A stretch of DNA of 64,000 nucleotides, taken from [Phialemoniopsis] sp. UDSM-2020. Taxonomy: Eukaryota; Ascomycota; Sordariomycetes; Thyridiales; Thyridiaceae. A program made the translations under genes and the position numbers. Shown piece after piece: positions 52,685 to 62,415 of the stretch. The DNA is taken from positions 4,650,001 through 4,714,000 of the forward strand of contig JAEILZ010000001.1 in the NCBI GenBank assembly GCA_018873225.1, read 5' to 3'. The stretch's first letter is position 1, and each line of letters begins with the position of its first letter. The notes beneath the pieces were generated by a model. That model was not told the DNA's origin. It made no database searches and was given only the letters and a program-made list of their open reading frames with translations.

Positions 52685-54500
52685 ATGGGCTCCTTACCTA
52701 AAACTTCCTGGGAGGTCCAGGCCGAGAAGTGCCGCAAAATCCTGAGCGACTCCTTGAACCAAGAGTGGCTGCTATCTCCTGAAGCGCTACCCCCCGCAGA
52801 TCAAAGAGATGTCTCAACGTTTATCGAAAAATGCGGGCTGCTTGCACCCAAAGAGCTGGAGATCACAGCCGCGAGTGCCAGCGAGCTGGTCCGGCGGATG
52901 GGAGCTGGCTCTCTAACAGCCGTCGAGACCGTCACGGCATTCTTGAAGAGAGCGCATGTGGCCCACCAGCTCACCAACCTTGCGAATGAATTCATGATCG
53001 ACGAAGCCTTGAAGGATGCAGCCGAGTGCGACGCGTACTTCAAAGCAACAGGCAAGCTCAAGGGACCGCTGCACGGGGTACCCATGTCCGTCAAGGAGCA
53101 TGTCGGACACAAGGGCCGGATCTCGCATGCGGCCTACGTTGGCTTGATCAACAACATCTACCTAGAAGATGCGCTTCTGGTGCATCTGTGCAAGAATGCG
53201 GGCGCAGTCTTCCACGTGCGGACAAATCAGCCGCAAGGCCTCATGGTACGTTTCAGCTCCTGACAGCAACGATAAGGCCGGACTTGAGCTCTAACGGGCT
53301 TTCAGCATATCGACTGTCATAATCCGATTTACGGCACGACAGTCAATCCTCACAATCGAGATCTGACCCCTGGAGGTTCTAGTGGCGGTGAGGGAGTGTC
53401 GCTTGGCCTCCGCTGCTCTGCTCTGGGCATCGGTACCGACCTCGGTGGATCCATCAGAGTGCCAGCGGCGTTTTGCGGCGCATACGGCCTTCGCCCTACA
53501 TCGCTCCGAAATCCATACAAAGGCGTATGCCTGCCCGGAGTCGGCCAGGAAAGTGTTCGCTGTGTTATCGGACCTCTCGCCAACAGCGTCGAGGATCTGA
53601 ATCTATTTCAAAGTGCTGTGCTTGACCAGCAGCCTTGGGACGTAGAGACTTCGCTGGTGCCTCTGCCGTGGAAGAGGATTGAGCCTTTGAAGCCGCAACA
53701 GGTTACGATCGGTGTCATCTGGGACGATGGGTGAGTATAGACTACCCTTGGCTTGGAACACGCGATATTGGCGACTGACATCCTCTAAGCCTAGTGCGTC
53801 CTCATCCTCCCGTCACCCGTGCTCTGCATCATGCTGTCGAGAAGCTCAAGCAAGCCGGCGTAAAGGTGGTCGACTTCGAACCCTACGACCACCAGAAGGG
53901 GTCCGACATTTTCACCGCACTCGCCTTCCCCGATGCCGCGAAAACACAGAAGGATCTATTGGGCCAGGGTGGAGAGCCGATTGCACCCCTGACAGAGTGG
54001 GCGTTTAGCTGCACGGACGGAAGGCCTCTCTCCATACCCGAGAACTGGACTCTCAATGTCAGAAGAGACGACTATCGCGAAGAGTATCTTCGGACTATGC
54101 AAGAGCGAGGAGTCGACTTCATCCTATGTCCAGCGTATGTCGGCGTCGCGGCGACACTGGGCGGCGGACAATACTGGCTGTATACGTCGATTTGGAACGT
54201 CCTCGACCACCCTGCCGCGACATTCCCCACAGGTCTCAAGGCTGACCCTGCAGTTGATGTTGTAGAACAAGACTACAAGCCTCGTTCACAGGTGGATGAA
54301 CAAGAGTTTGGTAAATGTAAGTCCCCTCTATCCTTTATTTCCAAATTGCCCTTCCGATGCTGATATGTACTCCGCCTCACTTAGATGTGCCCGAGACTTT
54401 TGCAGGCGCTCCGATAGGCCTCCAGCTTGTTGGGAAGAGGTACCGAGATGAGGAAGTTCTGGCTGCGACGGAGCTTGTATCGAAGATTGTTCAAGGATGA
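52685..54500 (+). CDS. amidase (acetamidase / fatty-acid-amide-hydrolase type)
   Basis: Exons 52685-53245, 53306-53730, 53790-54316, 54385-54500, in phase, giving 542 aa. The third exon's acceptor is the AG before CCTAGTG, chosen because it restores VRPHPPVTRAL. Amidase-signature triad: Lys137 (SVKEHVG), the cis-Ser in GGSSGG (212/213) and nucleophile Ser236 in GIGTDLGGSI. A C-terminal PIGLQLVGKRYRDEEVL closes the fold. Fungal homologues are acetamidases or general amidases that release ammonium from amides; indole-3-acetamide is one possible substrate. It is divergent from the MFS carrier. Confidence 0.92.
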
Positions 54501-55089
54501 ATATTGGCGTGATGTATTCAGCTTGATTATCGTGAATACTATCTGACACCTCCATCGAGCCCTCTTGAGAATGGATGCAGGAGATAAAGTGAAGAGTTGT
54601 AGATGATAACGAGAAGTCAATTATCAACAAGTGCGCACTTCTTACTCATTCTGTGATAAGAACTGACCGAGCCAGTCCTGTGGGAGCTTGATGCACTTCC
54701 TAAGGACCCGCCTCTTTGTTGGAGTGGACCTCGCTAGCTCTCGATCAGCATCCAGGCCATCTTATCCGCCCTCGCTGATTTGGTGGTCTTCCGACTTCAA
54801 GGTCCCAGTGCCTCGTTAGCCTCACACTACGAACCTTGACTAGCCTATTCTGGGCTACACAATGCCCTCTTCCCCGGGTATCTAGACCTGGTCATCCCCC
54901 AAGCCTCAATCTTTACCAAGCCTGTGACCCCGCATTCGCAGGCTTGGCCCACAGCCCTTAACTACGTTTCTTTTCTCTCGACACAGCACTTTCTCGTGTA
55001 TTCATTATCCACCCATTCCCAGTCTCGTCATCTTCAATGCTCCTGGAGATCCATGCGAAACAGTCGATGTTCTTTCTTTCCTTGCAGCT
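54501..55089. other. intergenic
   Basis: About 590 bases: amidase 3' flank and promoter of the next regulator, with a CT-rich leader near 54960-55080. No gene. Confidence 0.4.
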
Positions 55090-56752
55090 ATGACGAAAGC
55101 AAAGTTGCGCGGCAAGACTGGGTGTCTCGTTTGTAAGCAGGACCCCTTGTCACTGCCCTAGAGTAGTTGATGCTGGCTGACATGCGGCGGAATCTTTAGG
55201 CAGGAGGCGCAAAGTGAAGTGCGGCGAGGAGAGGCCCGCATGCCGCAATTGCGCTGCCTTTGGCCGCAAATGCGATTGGCCCAAACAGACGGATCTCTAC
55301 GACCGAAGGCATCGAACTCATGCAGATCCGAGCTCGCCGGCCGACCGCAGCCGCAGCGTCTCCTCAGATGACGGCCACCCCCCGGCATCCTCCCCGACTG
55401 ATTGCAAGGCCATCGTATTCTGTTCCAGGATATCGCTGATCAACGCGCCTCGGACTCTCTTCCCACTCGATTTCGAACAGGAACTCATCCACCACTTCTT
55501 CAGCTACTGGTTCTCCATCGTCGTCCTCCCCACCGTCAGTCAGTCGTATCTGCTGGAGAGCCAGTCGGAGCTGGTCGAGATGATGAAGTCGAGCCAGAGC
55601 GTGAGACACGGCGTCCTGGCATGCTGCGCGTCCAACAAGCACATGCTCACCGGCGACGATCGACATCAGAAGGCCGCCTTCCGGTACTATTCCGAGACGG
55701 TACACGAGCTGAATCAAAGCCTCGCCAAGTTTCAACCGGGAACCGAGGTTCCCGAGCTTTCCCTGTTGACTACCGTCGTCTTCTTATATGTATACGATGT
55801 ATGCTTACATCATTCTGATTCCCACTCTGTCTGTTCATAAAAGTCTAACCTGTTCTCCCACACATAGCTGTGGTGCGTCGAAATCCCATCCGACCCTCGG
55901 AGCCACGTCGCCGGTGCCGTCAACCTGCTCGACCTGTTATACCAAGACGGGGAGTCGAAGATATCCATGACCCGAGGCTTCAGTCGCATCATAGCAGAGA
56001 GCATCCTATACCAGGCCTTTCTGCTGTCTACCCGAAAACCTTTCAATCCATATTTCCACGTCGACGAACAGTTCATCACCAGGGCAGAGAGGCTTCTTGC
56101 CCCCTTGGACTCCGACGACCCTGATCTCTACGCAATTGCCAGTCCAGTGTTGGGCATCCACACTTCACTGTATCGCCTGAAACTCGACGTTGTCAATTTT
56201 TACAATTCTCCCGCAGAGCAGACTGCCGCGCGCCTGGGTGTTTTGCGATCGGACATGGAGTACTGGGAGTCTTTGGTCGTAACGAGCGACGAATCCCATC
56301 GCACAGCAAACTCCACGGCCGCACATAGGTTCGAGCTTGTGATCCTCGCTGCCTCGCTTCTTCTCGACTTGGTCACAGAATCGTTCGCTTGCCAATTGCC
56401 AATCGATCTACTACTGAGCATCTCACAGCACAAGGCAGAGCCCTCTAGGTGGCAACTCGACCTGTGCATGAACATACTGCGACAGCCCGAGGGCTTCGAA
56501 AAATGGAATCGCTGCTTCCTCGGCGCGTGGCCGCTGATGATACTGGGCTATGTCGTGAGTCTCGAAGAGGACATGGCGCTGATACATCGCGCTCTGGATC
56601 AGATGAAAGGAATGCTCGGGTACGGCGAGGTACTTAGAATACAGCAAGAACTGGAGGATGTGTGGGCGACAAGAAAGAAGCAGAGGAATACGAGGCAGGT
56701 GGAGTATCTGGATCTTGAACAAAATTATACGTTGGGGATAGAAGCTGTGTAG
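55090..56752 (+). CDS. Zn(II)2Cys6 transcription factor
   Basis: Exons 55090-55132, 55200-55798, 55868-56752, in phase, giving 508 aa. The zinc cluster is split by intron 1: GCLVC at residues 11-15 and RRRKVKC.....CRNC..6..C after it, a common intron position in this family. A region with DFEQELIHHFFSYW and a long helical C-terminal part (about 80-500) is the fungal-specific TF domain 2 type (PF11951). It is convergent with the sugar porter (138 bp between ends) and follows the amidase in the same direction, so it is the nearest candidate regulator for either. Confidence 0.9.
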
Positions 56753-56890
56753 CGATGCTGAGCTCAAAAATTGAGTTTTTGGGGCTATTTAAATTCTATG
56801 TATGCCCTGGTCGATTATCAAGATAATCTTCTATGGCGTTCATCGACGCTCCTGCCTAACAAGTGCTGAATAATGATCTATTATCCCCAT

Positions 56891-58708
56891 CTAGATGGTG
56901 ACATCATGCTCTTTGCTCTTCTCGCTATCAGGCATCTCGGTGGTAGCAGCCTCGGCCTTTGCGCCCCTCAGGCCACACAAGGTGCTCATGCTGTGCAGGA
57001 TGTTGTTCACGTTCTCGGCCACAATTTCGCGAGTGGGCTTCTGGAAGATGAGATCGATTTCCTCGAGGGTCTTGTCCTTGGTCTCGGGCATGAAGAGCAA
57101 CTGGTAGAACCAGCCCAGGACAGCGATGCCCCCGTAGAACCCGAGGGCCAGACCGGTGGGCGTCATGGCCTCCTGCATGGCAGAAAAGTTGTACGTGACG
57201 ACGAAGGAGGCGAGGAATAGCAGTGCGTCCGACGTAGTCATGCCGTAGGACCGCAGGTACGTCGGGTACACCTCCGAGGGCACGACCCAGGTCAGGCACG
57301 CGTAGCAGCCGAAGAAGCCCATGTAGAGAATCAGACCAATGAGGTAGCAGGCCTCGGCGCCTGCCAGATTGGTCGAGGTCGGAATGTGGTAGCTCGCGCC
57401 GATGATGACAAGGCCGACAAAGAAGCCCGGCAACATAGCGTTAGCCCAGAAGCGTCGGCCGAACCTCTCCATGAGGAAGATAGCCGGGAGAGTGCCGATG
57501 AGCAGGGAGCCGCCACCGACGAGAGACATGTAGTTGGCGCGCTCGTCGTCGAAGCCGATCTGCTTCATGAGGACCGACATGTAGTACATGATGGCGTTGA
57601 CACCCGTCAGCTGGCCCAACAGAATCATCGTGTTGGCGTAGACGAGAGCTCTGCGCGCGCGCGGCACCGTGAAGAAGTCGAGCCAGGGGAACCGCCTGTT
57701 GACGGCGCCCTCGGCGACGACCTGCTGCTCGTGCAGGACGGAAACCTTCATGACGAAGAACTCCTCGCGGGCGTCGCGCGCCTCGACACCCCGGATGCGC
57801 TTCCAGACGCGGTAGGCGCCGAGGGCGTCGCCCTTGTGCATTAGGAAGCGGGGGGACTCGGGCAGGAACAGCATGCCGGCGAACATGATAATAGAAAAGA
57901 CGACCGAGGAGCCGAGGATGTAGCGCCAGTTGCCCGGGACGTGCAGGAACATGGCGGCGACGGCGTAACCTAACACTTCGCCCAGGGCGATGTTGAACTG
58001 GTACAGCGAGACGAGGTTGCCGCGGACCTTACGGTCGACGGTCTCGGCGACGTACACGGGGACGGTGCCGCCTTCGAGACCGACGCCGAGGCCGAGGATG
58101 ACGCGGGCGGCGACGATCATGCCTGTACATGCGTCTGTTAGCCGACTGCAAAGGGAGCGATGCCTTTAGTGTAAGACTGTCTTACCATAGTTGATGGAAC
58201 CGGCCTCAAGAGCGGCACCAATCGTGTAGAGAATAGTCGAGATAATGATGGACCAGCGGCGACCAAAGTACTCGTTGCAGGGCGAAAGGATGATGGCACC
58301 GCCGACGGCGCCGAGAGGCATGGCAGAGTTGACGAGGGAGTTCTGACGCGTATCAAGGCCTAGGTCCTTAGGGAGGTACAGATTGGCGCCGGAGATGAGG
58401 GACTGGTCGAGGCCTGAGAGCAGGCCGCCCATGGAGGCGAAAGCGACGATAACCCAGGTGAAGTGCTTGGGGTTCTTGAACTCGAGGTCGAAGATACCCT
58501 TGCGCATGCCGCCGGTGGCCTCGACCTGCTGTTCCATCTCATCGATGAGGGCGTCAATCTCCCAGCCGCCGGCCTGAGCGACGGCGAAGGCATTCTGCTC
58601 ATCCATGGGCGGCACAGCGTCGGAGCGCATCGGGTGCTCGAGCTGGGCCTGCGTCCTCTTGGACCGCGGGGTCGTGGAGTCCGGGGCGGTTGCAATGTTG
58701 TCGGCCAT
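56891..58708 (-). CDS. MFS sugar porter (hexose-transporter-like)
   Basis: Exon 1 is 58708-58186 and exon 2 is 58122-56891, joined as G+GC, giving 584 aa. A long cytoplasmic N-terminus (about 70 residues, with DALIDEMEQQVE) precedes 12 helices. Sugar-porter signatures: GGLLSGLDQSLISGAN in helix 1, EYFGRRWSI, GLGVGLEGGTVPVYVAE, LPESPRFL, QLTGVNAIMYYM (sugar-binding Gln/Asn helix 7), ERFGRRFW and the closing PETKDKTLEEID. The C-terminal 50 residues are hydrophilic. Substrate unknown; hexoses, polyols or quinate are all possible. Confidence 0.92.
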
Positions 58709-59673
58709 GATTACGGTGGGCTCTGTAGCTGATACCAGGCGCCTATCTCAGTCGGAATGCTCACAGCTTGAGGACAAAGCAGCAAGCATTGCTCAGCAGG
58801 ACGCGGGACATCAGCCATGCTTATATTGCACGTGGTGGGACATGTACGATTTGCTTGTTTTGCGGCAGTTGGGGGCGCCCTGCCAAGCACGGAGACGCCC
58901 GGTGCCCAGGCGGGACGGGTCCCAATGCCGGCGTTACTCAGGTCCTGCGACTGCTATGTCATTGTGGGTTGTTGAGGACGTCGTCACGCGGCTCCGCGCC
59001 GGCAAATGCGCGGTATGTGGCATCGCGGTGGAGCCACTAAGGGCAGATTGGACCGAAGAAAGAGCGACATCAACAAGAAAGGAGCAAAGAGTCCATTGAA
59101 ATTAATTATCTCTCACTGTCAGTCGCGCATTCCTCGCTTAGTGGCAGGTTCACTGCGAGTCGGAGCGTCGACCTGCAGAATCTTCTTCCAGGGAGGGCAA
59201 GACTAAAAGACCAATCGCGGAATATTTTGGCGGACGAGAGGATCCCACACCACCATGACTCGCCCAATGAAGATGCAGTTAGTGGGACCAAGTCGGAGAT
59301 CCCGCCCAGGATCTGCAGAAGACAAGCATCTTGTGCATGCTTCTAGAAGACGCTTAGAAGCCCGATGCCACCCGCGCCGCCATGGGATGACAGACCTGCA
59401 TGCAGGCGGCGTGTCACCCCCGTGACGAGTGAACTATCATACACGGATCATCGCTACCCACACGAGTTTCATGTGGTGGATAGAGAATCCACGACTAAGT
59501 CACCGCGCGTCGGGGAAATAACCCCATGAGCAACTGATTTTTCACCGTGGAGTTGGCTGGGGTCAGGACGGGATTCCCCAGAAGAATAGCAAGCATGATC
59601 ACGCCATCGTGCGAGCAGAGTCGTAGGAGAATACTGCGGCACTCTCACGCAAGCAAGTTTGTATTTCGGGAGT
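58709..59673. other. intergenic
   Basis: About 965 bases upstream of the sugar porter and downstream of the hydrolase remnant. Plus-strand open frames near 58600-59200 are shadows of the porter's 5' end or lack motifs. Nothing else identified. Confidence 0.4.
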
Positions 59674-60581
59674 CTACAGAATGTTTCGTGCCCATTGTAG
59701 CGGCTGGGCCGGCACCACACGATTCTGAACCTTGCCGAAGCCTCCGCGCTTCCCATCTTCAGTGCGAAACCAGCCCTCAATAGCAAACTCGTCCCCGTCT
59801 TCGAGCCATGACATAGGCTTCCCATCGACAAGAGGAAACTTGTGATCGTTCGCAATGGCCTCCAGGAGACAACCGTAGGTGCCTACGCTGGATTTTGATT
59901 CAGGGACCTGTGGAATATCACGGTGTAAGATTTGAGTACAATGCAAGGGGCGCGAGTCTACTATGCTTACCGGAGATGATATCGTGCCACTTGCGACCAG
60001 GTCGCCCGTCGCGATGCCATGGCCTGCTGATGACTGATACGCGATCATTTGTCGCACGCTCCAGTACGAGTCCGAGAAGTTGGAACGCAAGATCTCGACC
60101 GGAGCTTGCCCGTTGCCTAGAGAGATTCAGTCATGTTTCATAACCTATTGGGTGGATCAGGGATCTCACGCTGGACTGTAGATACGAAGTCAATATCATA
60201 GACTCCGTGACTCTTCTCGTCTGCGACAAGAGCAGGGTGGATGTTCGTAGCGTTCGCGGCGGGTGGACTGCTCAGACTGCTGGCCAAAGCCTCCACAGTC
60301 ACGACCCATGGGGAGATCGCGGTCATGAAGCTTTTCGAGTGCATGGGACCTAGAGGTGGCATCTCGTACTTCTGTGTGTCACGAGCCGACCAGTCATTGG
60401 CGAGGACATAGCCGAAGATGTGATCGGCGGCCTCTTTTGCGTTCACCGACGTGCCGAACGGGATCGGGCCTGAAACAATGGCGCCAAGTTCGATCTCAAA
60501 GTCGAGCTGTCTGGCGGCCTGAATCCCCTCCTTCAGACCCGAATGATTTTGTATCTCTATACAAATCAAGTGGTCTGACAA
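59674..60581 (-). pseudogene. fumarylacetoacetate hydrolase-family protein, 5'-truncated
   Basis: Three exons remain and join in phase: about 60581-60170, 60116-59971, 59907-59674. They encode the C-terminal catalytic portion of a FAH-type enzyme: LDFEIELGAIVSGP (metal-binding Glu pair), HIFGYVLANDWSARD, a Lys in LGPMHSKSF, SSAGHGIATGDLVASGT and GWFRTEDGKRGGFG. The family's N-terminal SH3-like domain and the start codon are absent; the frame opens without ATG where the decayed P450 begins on the other strand. Intact relatives hydrolyse fumarylacetoacetate, the last step of Tyr/Phe breakdown, or related diketo acids. Splice sites are still good, so the truncation seems recent. Confidence 0.75.
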
Positions 60582-60594
60582 GGTCTAGGTCGTA

Positions 60595-62246
60595 CACGCA
60601 CTTTTCCTCTCCCCATTTCGAAAAATTCCCGGGCCTCCCGGGCCGTTTCTCGCAAGACTTACACCTCTGTGGCTGAGATTAGTGGACATCAACATTCTCG
60701 TACCGCGACAATTCACCATTTGCACCAACGCTATGGGTCGACTGTCGTGATGGGGCCAAATCGGCTCATATTGAGTGTCAAGGATATTTACGGGCAGCAC
60801 TCTACCTTCATGAAAGCACCTGTCTACGATTCCATAATCTTGCCCCCGAACGGGGTATCCAGTTTGAGAGACAAGGCTGCCCATAGCCAAGAGCGAACAT
60901 TGCTCAGCCATGCGTTTTCACAGCCGAATCTGCTGGGCTGTGAGCCTATCATCGTTAAACATATATCTAAAATTGTCAATGTTTTGCAGAGCCAGTCTGG
61001 CGAGCCGCTTGACGCCTTGAATTGGCTCAGACTTGTGGCATTGGACATAGTTGGTAAGGCTTTCATACCAGAACAGCTGGTTCAGCCTATACACGCGAAG
61101 ACCAACTTCATTCTAGGAGAGTTACTTACTTCTTTCTTGGACGAGAGTCCGGTGGCATTGAGTCCGGAAAGTCACCACAGTTCTTGGACGACATCGACGC
61201 ATTCTTCAGTCTCGCAGACTTGTAGTGGATCAATCCCATGATTGCTGCTCTTCTAGCTCTTATCCCGATGAAAAACGTACAACTCTTTCGGGGTGCAATG
61301 CAACGGCTTGCAGATGTGCGTAATGTTCGATGGCCGCCAGCCGAATCCATCGGACGTAAAACTTGAAATCATTGATTTCGCAGTACGGTGATGTGGCATT
61401 CCGAGACTATGTGAAACGATATGGTCGGGACTCGAGTCGTCGTGACCTATTAACAAAGCTTCTGTCAGCCAAAGGCGATGCCGCAAATGGCCAACCTACA
61501 GACAAGGAGATCTCACTTGAAGTTGGCAACCTCGTATGTGCTGGGACAGGTAAGATCAAATGCAGATCACTTGCAATCGTGTCACATCAACTCGGACTGA
61601 CTATCAACAAGCACTACCCTGACCTTTTTGTTCTGGGAGCTATCAAAGCACCAGGACTGGCAAGGGAGACTTCGCCATGAGCTCACAGTCGTATAATAGC
61701 TCATTGACCCACACCGAGATCAAAAATCTCCCAATCTCGATGCAGTCGTCAATGAAGCATTGGGATTACACCCTGCTGTGCCTGCGAGTCTCGTGAGTAT
61801 AACACCACGCGGCGGCACAGATATGAACAGATATTTTGCTCCTGAAGAAGTAAGCCCTCCCTTTCTTGAAATAAACTTCTATTATGTACTTATGCTGCTA
61901 TCAGACTATCGTGTCCATGCAGTGTTAGACAACGCAGCGAAACCCACGCGTCTGCCCAGACCCAGAGTCCTCCAGGCCTGAAATATGGATAGGTGCCGAC
62001 AACGTGACGTGGTAGATGAAAGAATTCTTCATGCCCTTCACCAAGGGAACGAGAGCTTGTCTGGGAAACAACTTGGCTATCATGGAGTTGAAGCTAATCG
62101 TTGCTCACCTGACAAAACGATTCCGATGGACTTCCGCGCCATTAACGACGGACGCCTCTATGGCGATGACTGACCACCTTTTGCTGATCCCAGTGAGCGG
62201 GAAATGCGAACTTAGCTTCACAGCGATCGAGTCGTCCTTGAAGTGA
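60595..62246 (+). pseudogene. cytochrome P450 pseudogene
   Basis: P450 homology runs in order but in changing frames. A degenerate proline-rich KFPG segment (about 60620) comes first. Then YGSTVVMGPNRL and YGQHSTFMKAPVYD; a helix C/D region to about 61180; a frame change followed by FFSLADL-stop-WINP (TAG at 61228-61230, one C-to-T from a Gln codon); an I-helix entry VCAGT (61540); a K-helix segment in which the ExxR Arg is replaced (EALG); and an intact heme loop [10 protein letters not shown] near 62045-62075. The membrane anchor is not recognisable. Multiple frame breaks plus the in-frame stop mean it cannot make a normal enzyme. Several changes look like RIP-type C-to-T mutations. Confidence 0.8.
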
Positions 62247-62415
62247 GGAAGGGGTTAAAGGGGGGTCAAAAAATTGATCTAGCTGTATTATCATACTCCA
62301 GCATGTGTCGATTTTCCTCCAAGCAAATTGGGCCAGGATAATACGTTTTGGTCGTTTATGTAATGATCATCCATGTTGATATCAGCCTTATACCTATGAG
62401 GCCCTCATAACCGAA
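62247..62415. other. convergent spacer
   Basis: Short gap between the P450 remnant and the end of the HET-type gene. Nothing recognised. Confidence 0.4.

Noticed and set aside
60669..61241. Cytochrome P450 as a functional gene
   Set aside because: Frame changes, an in-frame stop, loss of the ExxR Arg and a missing membrane anchor cannot be repaired by introns.
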